Shown here: positions 11,589 through 22,025 of the stretch, in pieces | How positions within the stretch are numbered: the first letter of the stretch is position 1 | Layout: every line of letters starts with the position of its first letter | Origin: Torymus aiolomorphi | Lineage: Eukaryota > Arthropoda > Insecta > Hymenoptera > Torymidae | Length of the DNA stretch: 64,000 bases | NCBI GenBank assembly: GCA_036365515.1 | Contig: CM070876.1 | Location: 131,528,394-131,592,393 of the forward strand | Reading direction: 5' to 3' | Position numbers and translations under genes: made by a program | Notes under the pieces: model-generated | The model's database searches: none | Told to the model about the DNA's origin: nothing | The model's input: the letters and a program-made list of their open reading frames with translations, nothing else

Positions 11589-11801
11589 TAGTCAATTGTC
11601 TGCAACAGATCACTTTTTTTCAAATGCAGCAAACGGTCGAACTACTCAGTAGAGTAAACTCGTCGCGCTGACCCAGGACGGATTGATAAAAATATCGCAC
11701 AACGGGATACATCTCCATGTAGTTTTGTTAAAGCCATCTTGGATATCAAAAAATCGAATGGAGAAAATACACAGAAACGTACCAAACCGTGAGTTTGAAA
11801 A

Positions 11802-11839
11802 GACTGTTTTCTTTTTATACGGACTACTGCAGTTTTATA
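11802..11839 (-). promoter_or_regulatory. Putative core promoter of Polinton A polymerase B
   Basis: On the minus strand TATAAAAC starts at 11839 and ACAGTC (an initiator-like CAGT) lies about 33 bp downstream at 11802-11807, some 215 bp before the ATG at 11588. The spacing matches the TATA-initiator pairs of Polinton B. Confidence 0.4.
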
Positions 11840-11974
11840 TCCAACACCCCACTACTTTTCACCATCCCTAAACCTTACACTTTGACTCTACTGACTGCAG
11901 TGCTTTTTTCCCAAGCTTCTGAGTAGCAATACCGAAAGCGAAATCTTGTACATTTTCAGTTAGCGTAATAAATG

Positions 11975-12250
11975 TCATCGCTTCCGGTCAATGTCAAACT
12001 ATTTTACGACAAGCAGATTTCCAATTTTCCAATCTCTGAATACCGCGGCGTGCGGCTTGAGCAGAAAACGATGCACCCCCGCCGGTCTATTTTTAAAACA
12101 CTTGGTCTTTCGACTGACTAAGACATCGACGGTGTCCTCTTATGAACGAGCTACACAGTTGCGTACTACGCTCTCACGCGCTAACATCTCACATACGTGC
12201 CGCTTCACAATAGGGTCGTGCTCTATAACCTGACTCCAGTCGAAAGCCAT
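11975..12250 (-). pseudogene. Unrecognised small Polinton A gene with two nonsense codons
   Basis: On the minus strand, ATG at 12250 opens a frame beginning MAFDWSQVIEHDPIVKRHVC. It is interrupted by TAA at 12140-12142 and TAG at 11999-12001 but stays in one frame to the stop at 11975, about 91 codons. Codon quality is even across the stops, which suggests a once-functional gene. It sits upstream of the polymerase and divergent from the plus-strand gene at 12334. I do not recognise a family. Confidence 0.35.
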
Positions 12251-12333
12251 TTTAACGCCTTAGACGTGCAAGTGAACAGTGCATTAGAGGTTTCAAGTGT
12301 CTTCATACATTACAAGCGTGTGAAAATTTAGCT

Positions 12334-13204
12334 ATGGCTCAAGCGATGGTCGGTGAGAAAAATACCCATAACAACCAAGAGAAAAGAGAAAAATAGTTAT
12401 GGCAGAGGCCGTGGATGATTAAAAATCGACAAATTTACATATCCTCACCACAGTATACCCGCTCAATAATTCTCGAACACGAAGAAAATTGCTGTTGGAT
12501 TACTATATATAGAAAAAACAAAAAGTTTCAAACCAGCGATTGTGCTTTTGAATTCACATTATTCTCAAGGTTTGCAGTTGGAGTCAGATACTTGGACAAA
12601 CATTCAAAATTTCTTCCCGGATATTGATTCATATTTCAAAAGTGACGAAAACAGAGCCAATCGTAAAGAGTATAATCGCATTTGAGTTGACGAAATAGAT
12701 ATACTTTTTACTACATCTTACGGAACAACAACTATTGTTTTTGATAAATATAAAAAAGAAAAAGATAAATGCAGTCATAGAAAAAGTAAATTGTTTGTAC
12801 CGTCCATGGTCATGCAGAAACGAACCTTCCATGGATTAAAGAATGTTGCCGTCTGCGTCGAAGAACGATTTCGACGCATAGATCGCATCTCTGCATTAGT
12901 CAACAGATGCAAAGAGTTTATCCGTGAAGAAGTAGAAAATATCGTATTAAAGGAGTCTAATCTAGACAAAACCAGTTTAATCTTTAAAGCAAAAACAATT
13001 TTAATAGAAAATGCTACAGAAATAAAGGAACAAATTAAGCAAAAACTTAACACCGAAGCTGTATTCCTCGAACATTATTTTGAAATAGTGTTCCACGAGT
13101 TGACATCGTTCTATATCGAACTATTTTGCCAAGAAATTATGGAGGAACATTCTCACGAAAATGTGGATATCATAAATTTAAATTCTGAAAAACATTTTGT
13201 ATAA
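12334..13204 (+). pseudogene. Unrecognised Polinton A gene, roughly 285 codons, broken
   Basis: Starting at ATG 12334 (MAQAMVGEKN), one frame runs through a TAG at 12394 into IYISSPQYTRSIILEHEENC. A one-base shift near 12570 leads to LQLESDTWTNIQNFFPDID. A TGA near 12684 follows, and the frame then ends with an intact 12791-13204 segment of long amphipathic helices (for example RCKEFIREEVENIVLK) and stop at 13204. The short beta-rich block followed by a helix with W-I-ID is weakly reminiscent of PC4-type ssDNA-binding domains; I treat that as a guess. It is the last gene I can assign to Polinton A. Confidence 0.45.
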
Positions 13205-13226
13205 TTCTATGTATTAAAATATATTT

Positions 13227-13228
<2 letters not shown>

Positions 13229-13285
<57 letters not shown>
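13229..13285. repeat. (TA)n microsatellite
   Basis: Uninterrupted alternating TA just after the stop of the preceding gene. Low-complexity frames over it are artefacts. Confidence 0.95.
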
Positions 13286-13289
<4 letters not shown>

Positions 13290-13440
13290 TATGTGATTTG
13301 AATAAACAACAGAAAAAATGATAGAGTTTGTCATTTTCATTTCGCAAACCTTCTTATTATTATTCTTAGAAATACATTTTTCACATCTCTTATCCACTCC
13401 AAAAAATACACACGACTATCCCATAAATTATCAAACCTTT

Positions 13441-14440
13441 TAAGTTTTAAAATGACACCGGTAGCTACAAAATCTCACCAAATTTTCTCTCCCACACTCA
13501 CTCAGTCAACACACGTGGCTTCCCTAGTTAGAAGATGCATGTTCCCGCCCTCGTAAATTATCAATGTTATTACTGCATGTGCGTGTAGGTACGTGTACGT
13601 GCTTGTACGTGCGTGTCTCATCTTGCACCGACCTGCTCATTTCCTTATATGGTTAATTTTCTAATGAAGTCTTTCGGAAAATTTTCTTTCGACTCCCGCA
13701 ATGCTCTCTTAAAATAAACACATCCCTCGGTGTACGCTCCCGTCTCCATAAATTTTCAATTCTATGACGGCACGTGTCCACGTGATCATTCGCCGACCGA
13801 CTCATTTCCTTATATGGCTGTAACCTTGTAGAGACGACTCTCCAAAAATTTTCTTTCGACTCCCTCAAAGCACCTTTCTCCCGTCCACTTCATTCACCCC
13901 GACACTTTGCCTCAATAGCCATACCCATTCCTACTCTCCTGTTACAATCTTTTAAATATAACTCACCTGCCCTCGCACTCCCGCCTTACCACCTTTACAC
14001 TTCATTCCATAAACGCCGTCCACCCACCTTACACCCACTCGCCTCACTGCCGCTGGTGCGCCCTCCTCTTTTATCACTTTTTGAAAATTTTTGCAAATTT
14101 TCACAATATTTCCAAACACCACCCTCCACCCACCTACACCCACTCCTATATACCCCCGCATCACTTTTCCTCTCTTTGCAAATTTTTGCAAAAATTCGCA
14201 AACACCAACGTACCCACCTACCAGCCTCCCGCTCTCACTCCCACCCATCTCCTCATCCATTTTCCACTCTTTGCAAATTATCGCAAAAATTCGCTACCAC
14301 CATCCTTCCATCCCTGCCAGCCACCTACACTCTCTCCCACCCATCTCCTCTCCTCTTTTCCACTATTTGCAAATTTTTTGCAAAATTTTGCACTCACCAC
14401 CCTCTCCTCCCACCGCCCACTCTCCCACTTCACCCATTTT
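13441..14440. repeat. Degenerate tandem-repeat region
   Basis: Between about 13500 and 13870 two or three imperfect copies of a unit of about 165 bp share TCATTTCCTTATATGG and a TAAATTTTCAAT-like block. From about 14070 to 14400 four copies of a unit of about 95 bp share a CTTTGCAAATTTTTGCAAAA core within C-rich spacers. The Pro/Ser-rich and Arg-rich frames over this region on both strands follow from this composition and I do not call them genes. Confidence 0.6.
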
Positions 14441-14532
14441 CTCCTCCCGCGATCTCCTCCACTCCAGCCTTCCAAAAACGTCCCTCGGCCCGAGCACACA
14501 GACCCAGATACACCGACCAAAGCCGTCCCCCC

Positions 14533-15140
14533 GCCGGCACCGCCGCACAGTGGTGCCGATCGATGCAAAAGTGATGAAAATTCGTGCTTTAGTACAATAA
14601 GGCTCAAAAAATTTTTATAAAATACGTTTTGGATTCGTGAAGTAATTTCCTACGATAAATCGTTTCCCTCATGGCTGTAGCATTGCTCTTTTTTTAGTAA
14701 GGAATACGTTAAATGCCGTTTTTTTGGAGTTTATTTATTTTTTTTTTTTATTTTTAAGTAGGATTAATTTTTTTTTTTTGGTTTTATAATAAGGGCCCAT
14801 TTTTTATAAATATAATTTTTTTCAAACAACTGCATAAATCCTAGAATTTTGAAAAAAATTATATTTATAAAAAATGGGCGCTATTATAAAACAAAAAAAA
14901 TTAATCCTACTTAAAAACAAAAAGAAAAAAAATAAACTCCAAAAAACGGCATTTAACGTATTCATTACTAAAAAAATGAGCAATGCTACAGCCATGAGGG
15001 AAACGATTTATCGTAGGAAATTACCTTAGGAGTCCCAAACGTATTTTATAAAAATTTTTTGAGCCTTAGTGTGCTAAATCACGAATTTTCATCACTTTTG
15101 AGTAGATAGGCATCACTGTGCGCCGGCGCCAGACGCTGAC
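14533..15140. mobile_element. Foldback/MITE-like palindrome, 0.6 kb
   Basis: Two arms of about 285 bp (about 14533-14825 and 14848-15140) are near-perfect reverse complements around a 22-bp spacer. Markers shared by both arms include CTCATGGCTGTAGCATTGCT, ACGATAAATCGTTTCCC and GTGATGAAAATTCGTG, with CACAGTG at the outer ends. No coding potential. It lies immediately left of the Polinton B terminus. No target duplication found by eye. Confidence 0.75.
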
Positions 15141-15211
15141 GTCACCGGTGTCTGGAAAAAGCGTCCCTCTACTACTAACAGACTTGCGAACATAATCTTT
15201 GAGTGGCCTTA

Positions 15212-15565
15212 ATGTATAATGATTTGATTCCCTGGTTAAAATGCCCGTTAATGTTCGGAATGAATCGGAGCGGTTTTTTTTTCCCATCCTTTCAGATCTA
15301 TTAAAGTAGGTAAGCTAAGAGAGTTCTGGCTTACTGAGCTAGAACTCTCTTAGCATTTTCGAGTCGAGCGTAGAATTCTACGAGCTTCGTTAACCCATAG
15401 TGAACCAAAACTCTCATAGCACTTTCGAATGTTACGCTGAGAATTCTACGAGCCCCATTAACCCTACTACGATAGAAACCTCACAGCATTCCGGGAATCC
15501 TCCCAACATATTTCGAGCCCAGTGCGTTACATAGCGAGCCCGGTATAGCTCGATGAGCTAGCGTA
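15212..15565 (+). repeat. Left terminal inverted repeat of Polinton B
   Basis: Matches the reverse complement of 53035-53298 (from AGTAGGTAAGCTAAGAGAG at 15305 onward) and of 54296-54372 (15212-15304, containing GGTTAAAATGCCCGTTAA). Within it the unit containing TAGAATTCTACGAGC or GAGAATTCTACGAGC, preceded by an ACTCTC-TAGCA-TTTCGA block, occurs twice, so the repeat is itself built of sub-repeats. The following 15566-16280 holds no gene: first AT-rich, then with a short direct repeat CATTCGAGAAG/AATGTTCAG near 16190-16225. Confidence 0.85.
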
Positions 15566-16289
15566 TACTTAAGATTTATATTATTATTATTGAACATATA
15601 TTTTAATAAAGATAATTAATGTTAAATGTATAAATATAAAGGTTATTAATATTAGTATAATTATTTAGTATATAATTATATTAGTTAATTAAATGTTAAT
15701 TATACATTATTTACTTTAATATTTTAATGAAGTATATACAAAGCATGATCGATAATATGCGAGCCTATTAATGCAGAGTCAGTAAGAACGCGCAATCATT
15801 TTTTGAATAAGCGCGAGTGTTAGCGCGCAGCCTCAGTGGTGGGGCCGTTTGGTCAGCCACAGGCCGCTACTTGAGCTTAGCGCGCTCCCTCTTTCGACTA
15901 CACCGCGCACGTGCGGCGAACATGATTACGCGCGGGAAGACTAACCCACGTGCTCGATAACATCATCATGGCCACTCGCTGTGCGTCCCGGCATATGTCT
16001 GCTCTGCACGTACGTATGTTTGTATGTATGATGGAAAGGAATATGCAGCCAGGATGAGAGCAGTGAGGATGACAACAGCAATGGGAGACCGTTACGCACC
16101 GCGTCCTTATTTATAGTGAGAGTGCACGAGCACGGAAACTTCGAGATGTAGTTTGCGGAATTCTACGATGGATTAACACGCTCGCCTCGAATGTTCAGTT
16201 GTATAACAACAACAACATTCGAGAAGGCTGTAACCGCCACCGAATTCAGCGAACTACGTCCCGAACGTTCGGCACTCGCGCACGCTCGT

Positions 16290-16328
16290 TATAAATAAGG
16301 GCTCGGCGCATTAACGGGACTCATTAGT
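16290..16328 (+). promoter_or_regulatory. TATA-initiator promoter of the poly-Gln gene
   Basis: TATAAATAAG begins at 16290 and TCATTAGTC follows at 16321-16329, about 32 bp later and 43-50 bp before the ATG at 16371. The same spacing is seen at the other Polinton B promoters. Confidence 0.55.
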
Positions 16329-16370
16329 CTGTCTCTCTCTCGCACGCGCGCATACACACACACGCACACG

Positions 16371-17033
16371 ATGGACGCAGCCTCTAATTCAATTCTCCTG
16401 GAGAACCTCATCAACGGAGATTTCGATGAGGACATCCTTCAGGTGATTGTAAAACTCGCAGAGGAGAGCGAGACCGCGCAGCAGCCGCACCCGCCACCGC
16501 AGCAGCAGGAGCCGTCGCAGCAACAACAGCAAGAGGAGGACGTCGCGCTCGAGCTTCTGGAGGAGCTGCGACGCAGCGCTGGCGAGGCTGACATGTGCAA
16601 ATCGTCTCGTCAGCTCCTCCAGGAGTTTCGAGTGCTACTCGGGGAGGAGAAAATGTCCTCGCAAAATGTCCGAGACTTTCTCGAGGCAGTTTGCGAGGAG
16701 CTGCCACAGTCACCTGAGCAGCTCTCCTCCTCCTCGCAGCAGCAGCGCTCGACACCGCTGCTCTCGAAACCACCGCCGTCGCCGCCGCCGTCCTGCCAGC
16801 TGCCGCTGCCACCACAATCGGCCTCTTCGCAGCCGCCGCTGCCGTCCTCCTCACAGCCGCCGCTGCTGGCCTCCTCGCAGCAGCCGCAGCCATCCACCGC
16901 CTCGACGTAGGCCTTCTCGCCTCCACCGCAGCAGCCGCAGCCACCCACCTCCTCCTCATGGCAGCAACAGCCGCCATATTTTGACGAGGTGGAGTCCTTG
17001 TGGTTGCCATCACCTGAGCTGGTTACTGTTGAG
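16371..17033 (+). pseudogene. Gln/Pro/Ser-rich acidic protein of Polinton B, nonsense-interrupted first exon
   Basis: ATG at 16371 starts MDAASNSILLENLINGDFDE. A helical acidic N-terminus (about residues 1-125) is followed by Pro, Ser and Gln tracts. TAG at 16908-16910 ends the frame after 179 codons, but the same frame stays open for 41 more codons, ending PSPELVTVE, and meets a consensus splice donor GAG|GTAAGT at 17033. I infer that the stop is a recent nonsense mutation within exon 1 and that further exons are lost or unrecognised. The composition (acidic helix plus Gln/Pro/Ser-rich activation-like region) recalls transcriptional regulators, but no domain is recognisable. A TATA-initiator promoter precedes it. 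Confidence 0.55.
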
Positions 17034-17040
17034 GTAAGTC

Positions 17041-17535
17041 TGTGTGTTTGTAGCTGTTTATATACATGTGGGTGCATGTATAAGTGCGGATATGTGTACG
17101 AGTGCGGGTGCGCAGTGTAGTAGTATGCGCGTGTACGTGTAAAGTGTAAGCGCGTGCGGGTGTGTATATTATAATACGCGATGCAGTGTGCGGATATGTA
17201 TAAGAGCGCGAGTGTAAAGGTCGCGGTGCAGTTTGCAGGCGTGAGTGCAGGTGCTCGTGTAAAGTGAGTGTATGTATTATTGTGTGAATGATTACTTGAT
17301 TATGTAAATGAGTGTGTATGCGATCAATGAATGAATGAATATGTATGCAAATAAGAGTATGTGAATGGTTGATTATGGAAGTGTATGGATGATTGAATAA
17401 ATGTTTAAGTACATATGGAAATGTATGTAAATGAGAGTGTGTGAATGAATATGTATGTAAATGAGAGTGAATGAATGACTGAATATGTATGTAAATGAGA
17501 GTGAATGAATGAATGAATATGTATGTAAATGAATG
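17041..17535. repeat. TG-rich spacer with GAATGAATATGTATGTAAAT minisatellite
   Basis: Simple TG/TA-rich sequence; from about 17400 to 17530 at least three copies of a unit containing GTATGTAAATGAGAGTGAAT. No gene seen. Confidence 0.7.
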
Positions 17536-17650
17536 ATTAGGAAATTATACGAATGAAAGAGAAAAATGGTGAGGCCCCAACCGACGCTCTCACCTGTGAG
17601 GAACAACCATTCATGCAACAAATATTTTACCTTTCCCCTCCAAAAATTTT
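17536..17650 (-). promoter_or_regulatory. Conserved 3' element with hairpin, copy 1
   Basis: On the minus strand, about 60 bp after the stop of the gene at 17708-18380, lie TTGGAGGGGAAA, then ATGGTTGTTCCTCACAGGT, then a stem GGTGAG/CTCACC (17568-17573 with 17589-17594) enclosing AGCGTCGGTTGGGGC, then a TTTCTCTTT tract. The same order and words occur in sense orientation after another Polinton B gene (28701-28775). It is either a shared 3'-UTR processing or stability element or an internal subrepeat. Confidence 0.6.
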
Positions 17651-17707
17651 CTCTCCTTTATACATTTATTAATAATACAAATATTATTATAAAATATTAT
17701 AAAATTG

Positions 17708-18380
17708 TTATGTATACATAGAATGTAACAATTCAGTAGTAAGTAAATTCACGCTTTCTGCTCGAGGCATTGGTACAAGACCCAAACAGCACTCCTCTTG
17801 ATGACCACAAACATCCTTATTTTCCCAGAATACGTTAGGTGAGTCATCGTGGGTGTAAACATTTTCTAACAACCACTTCTTTGCAGCGCAGCTTGGTTTT
17901 GAGCAATGCGGATGGTATGGGCATCTTATTTTCTCCTCTTTATGGATTTTCTTTAGCGCCGGGTATCCAAAATCCTCAATATTATTAACTAGCCTAAGAA
18001 AAAGAAATGTAATTATTGAAAATTATGTTAGAATATTGCTTTTATAATACTTACTTTCCGGGAACCATTTCTCCAATCGACTTTCTTTTTTCATACCCTT
18101 TTACATGGATTGTCGTAGCGTTCTTGAGTCTACTTTGTAAAATCTTTATTATCCGACTGTATGGAAACACTCCAGACTCCCATGCCATTCCGTGATAATT
18201 TTTTATAAGCCACTCATTCGCCATCTTTTCTTCGCGTAGAAGACGTTTCCACTGACAAGGTGGCTGAAAGTGATAAACTGATGGAATGGAGTTTTCAGAT
18301 AGCTCGAGGATGGCTAACTCCTTCACGACGAATAAGTTCGACGATCTTTTGAAGCCCTGAACGTCTACGATGTACTCCAT
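17708..18380 (-). CDS. Two-exon protein of unknown function, Polinton-associated
   Basis: Exon 1 runs from ATG 18380 (MEYIVDVQGFKRSSN) to 18055. A 61-bp intron (18054 to 17994; GTAAGT...TTAG) is followed by exon 2 in frame to TAA at 17708-17710. The product is about 203 residues. Exon 1 holds PCQWKRLLREEKMANEWL and a short YHGMAWESG motif; exon 2 holds a conserved-looking run of Cys and His (CPYHPHC, SC, CGHQEECC) that could bind zinc. Both frames are intact, unusual in this element. I have a general impression of a family common in insect Polinton neighbourhoods, but I know no function. Its promoter is divergent from that of the polymerase. Confidence 0.7.
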
Positions 18381-18429
18381 TCTCTTTGCTGCTGATGAAG
18401 AGCTATGGCTACCTCGCTGCGTCGTCCTC

Positions 18430-18466
18430 GTCTAAGCTAGCGGAGTAGCGAGCGCTTTTTTATATC
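18430..18466 (-). promoter_or_regulatory. TATA box and initiator-like site, minus strand
   Basis: TATAAAAAA starts at 18464 on the minus strand; CTTAGAC lies 31 bp downstream (18430-18436), about 50 bp before the ATG at 18380. The site is close to the divergent plus-strand promoter at 18585. Confidence 0.45.
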
Positions 18467-18584
18467 CAAGATTCTTCTTTCTCGAAACTTTCTTCCACGA
18501 ATCCCCTCCCTTCCTCGAGTTTCCTTCCCTCCTCGAAGGTTCTTTCCTTCCTTGAAACCTCCCACTATTACATCATTGAAGGGC

Positions 18585-18620
18585 TATAAGAGCAGCCGCT
18601 TCGTTATGGAACCATCAGTT
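18585..18620 (+). promoter_or_regulatory. TATA-initiator promoter of Polinton B polymerase
   Basis: GGGCTATAAGAG (TATA at 18585) is followed 32 bp later by CCATCAGTTG (TCAGTT at 18615-18620). It is nearly identical in words and spacing to the major-capsid promoter at 46850-46886. Confidence 0.65.
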
Positions 18621-18637
18621 GACTGACTCAAATCTGT

Positions 18638-18816
18638 GAGTTCACTAAGTGCTACTTCCCAGTGCAAGATATACTACAAGGATTCATCGAATGCTACTAC
18701 CCAGTGTAATAAGGACTACTACGAAGATTCATCGTGTGTTACTTTCTAGTGTAAGGACTACTGCGAGGATTCATCCTGTGTTACTTCCTAGTGTAAAGTC
18801 TACTGCAAGGATTCAT
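18638..18816. repeat. Four-copy minisatellite, unit about 44 bp, in the polymerase leader
   Basis: Four head-to-tail imperfect copies share the words GGATTCATC, TGCTACTTCC/GTTACTTCC and AGTGTAA. They lie between the promoter and the first polymerase exon. The arrangement is a tandem array of direct units; the frame over it encodes a repeated peptide that I regard as leader rather than protein. Confidence 0.7.
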
Positions 18817-21261
18817 CAAGACAGCATTGTGGAAGAACGTAAATCAACCAGGAGCGTGACAAAGACATTTAGGTGAGAATGACATCCCCTGAGTATTACG
18901 GTTATATAGTTAAATTATTATGGAAATCATTAGAGAGTGTAAACAAAGGAGTTGCAAGGAGATATAAAGCGCTGGATTGATTTGAATAGTGATGCTATTA
19001 ATGCGTTAGAGAAGTTAGCCACTTCGGGAATGCTTACCAGAGCAAAGAAGCAGAAATGTCAAACATCAATGACACATTTGCTTACTATTCAAAACAAACT
19101 GCGCAGTTCTTTAAAATCTGGTGGTCGCTTGTTGCAAAATTCACCACCATTAAGTGAGGAAGATGACCAAAGCGTCAAATGGGATGATGTGTTCTCAGCA
19201 TTTGAGAGACGCATAAGTTCAGGTGTAATATCCAATCTGACTCATATGGATATCGTTTCGTTTATGAAGGATGCTCAAATCATCTTTGAATCGAAGATAA
19301 TGGAGGCTCTCAAGGTATACAATGCGATTAAAGTGAATGCCGAACTTGTAGCAGAATATATAATTCAAAAAAGTGACTTGGTAGAATGCGGAAGTTAAAT
19401 ACTTTAATACAGAAAATGCACCGATATATAAAGTCACAGATTTAAAACAATGGTTCGATATCAATGTTAAACAAGGTATTCAGCGTGAGATGGAAGAATT
19501 TCAAGAAAGAGGTTCCGGATGGAGTCTCCAGCAAATTTTAAGTCTAACAATAAACATCAATAAGTATGAGCCGATGAAAGGAAGTTCCTACATACCACTA
19601 CCAAAAGAAATACTAGTAAGAAAGGCTTGTGTGAATATGAAAAACAAAGATGATCAATGTTTCAAGTGGTCTATTTTGGCTGCCCTACATCCTCAAGAAA
19701 AAAACGTTGATCGAGTTAGTAAGTATTTAAAATATGAAAGTGAATTAAACTTTAATAGAATAGAATTTCCTATCTCATTGAAACAGATAAGTAAATTTGA
19801 AAACCAAAACTGTGTTTCTGTAAATGTATACATTTTAAAAATGTATAGTAGCAAGTTCAAGGTTCATCCATGTTATATTACATCTCTAAAAAAAAATTTG
19901 CATGTTAATTTACTTCTTATACAAGACTACTATGTAGATGAAAATGAAAAAGAAGAGGGTAATGATAATCCAAATGCTCCAATGCCAAAGTTTCACTACG
20001 TTTGGATTAAGAACTTGTCACGCTTGATAACGAGTCAATTAACAAAGCGTAATGGGCAATGTTATATTTGTGATCGATGTCTACATTATTTTCAGTCAGA
20101 AGAAAAGGAATAATCATGGAGTAGACTGCATACAATTAAATAAGTGTAAGATTAAATTACCAATGCCACAAGATAATATTCTTTCATTTAAAAATTATAA
20201 TCGCAGACGAAAGTACCTTACGTTATCTACGCAGATTTTGAATGTCTGTTGAGACCTGTAGAAGATGAAGCATCACGCGCATTTCAAGAACATGAAGCTT
20301 ACAGTATTGGATATTATTTAAAATGTAGTTTCGATGATAGTCGATCGGGCTACCACAGCTATCGTCAGGAAGAAGAGGGTCAAATGAGTCCTGCTGTATG
20401 GTTTATTGTAAAACTTCAAGAATTGGCTACTCATCTCGAAGAGATGTATAATGCCCCTGAACCTATGCAACTCACTCATGAAGAGATAGAAAACTTTAAA
20501 GCAGCTAAATTATGCCATATTCGCACTAAGCTGTTTTCTGCTAAGGACAACAAAGTAAGAGACCACTGCCATATTACTGGAAAGTAAGTAAACTCTATTA
20601 TTTATTCATGTTATTTAAATACATATTAAATTAATTATGTGTATGATTTCAGGTATAGAGGAGCTGCTCACGAGGGATGGAACATCAACTTTAAAGATGC
20701 CAGGTTTATCCCAGTAGTGTTTCACAATCTGACAGGTTATGACTCTCATTTTATCATTAAGGAATTGGCAAGTGATGAAATTTTAAAAGGACGTGTACAA
20801 CTTATTGCTGAAAATAAAGAGCGATATATATCTTTCACAAAATATATTGAAGGTAGCGATTTTAACTTTAGATTCATAGATTCTTTCAGATTCATGCCAT
20901 CATCTTTGGAGAAACTGGCATCATATTTAGATGAAAAAAGAATCACTAGCACTATATTTGAAAATGATGATGGTTACACCAAAGACAATATCAAGTTAGC
21001 ATTACGAAAAGGTATTTTCCCATATGATTATGTATCTTCATTTGAAAAATTGAAAGAAAAAGAGTTACCCTCAAAAGATGACTTCTTCAGCAAATTAACA
21101 AACTGTGGAATCGCAGAATCTGATTATGATCATGCAGTCAACGTTTGGAATACGTTTAACATTAAAACTCTTGGTAAGTATTCAGACTTGTATCTTAAAA
21201 CAGACGTACTTCTCTTAGCAGACGTTTTTGAGAATTTCCGATCGACTTGTATCGAAGCCTA

Positions 21262-21308
21262 CCCTATAAAAAAATCAGCTGATTTATCAGCTTTTTTTTT
21301 TGATAGGA
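21262..21308. mobile_element. 47-bp TA-flanked micro-MITE
   Basis: An AT-rich near-palindrome starts CCCTATAAAAAAATCAGCTG and ends with the inverted partner AGCTTTTTTTTTGATAGGA. It is flanked by TA on both sides (21260-21261 and 21309-21310). Deleting 47 bp plus one TA restores the polymerase frame at the Tyr codon before GLDPAHYY. TA duplication and terminal inversion are the signature of Tc1/mariner-type MITEs, here unusually small. Confidence 0.8.
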
Positions 21309-21687
21309 TATGGATTAGATCCTGCGCATTATTATACAACACCAGGATTGACTTGGAATGCTATGTTGAAATACACACAAATTGAACTTCAATTACTTAC
21401 CGACATAGATATGTTATTGTTCGTTGCAAGAGGGATCAGAGATGGAGTCAGCCAATGTTCGAACCGTTACGCTAAGACTAACAACAAATTTATGACTGAG
21501 GGTTACAATCCAAACGAAGAGGAGAAGTATTTGATGTACTATGACGCCAATAATTTATACGGATGGGCCCTGACACAGTATTTACCAGAAGGAGGTTTTC
21601 ACTGGCTTGAATATTTTGATGAGCCTGGGTTTTATGACATTCCAGATGATAGTTCTATTGGCTATATATTAGAGGTAGATTTAGAAT

Positions 21688-21989
21688 TGTTGGAGTTGGT
21701 GGAAAGGTGTAGTGAAAAGAACTCTTTATTGGACTTAAAAGAATGACTAGTTTATTAAGTAAGTGTAATTATAATCGACGCTTACCTGCGCCATGCGCGA
21801 GATGTTACATGCTGGGCGTCCGAGACTAGAGAGAGAGTATAGCGCGCCGCTCACTGCCGCTCGACATACCTACATAGTCGCAGACATACTAGGGAGGGGA
21901 GACTTACATGTGTGTATACGTGTGTCGCGCTATTTGTGTCTCATGCGTACGCTCATATACAGAAGGCGAAATATTCACAATATCCAACA
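21688..21989 (-). repeat. 3' LTR of the Copia element
   Basis: 302-bp direct repeat of 26605-26906 with TG...CA ends on the plus strand. It abuts the target duplication AGAAT on its left. Confidence 0.95.
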
Positions 21990-22025
21990 CGCCTCCTTGA
22001 ATTTTCGACTTTTATTTATAATATT

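Noticed and set aside
14056..14620. Overlapping Pro/Ser-rich frames of 170-180 codons
   Set aside because: Three frames of the same C-rich tandem repeats are open at once; no domain and no codon signal.
16411..17077. Ala-rich and Cys/Gly-rich antisense frames over the poly-Gln gene
   Set aside because: Produced by CAG/CCG-type repeats of the plus-strand gene, which has a promoter and splice donor.
18638..18816. Possible CRISPR-like array
   Set aside because: Units are contiguous imperfect tandem repeats without unique spacers, in a eukaryotic promoter leader.
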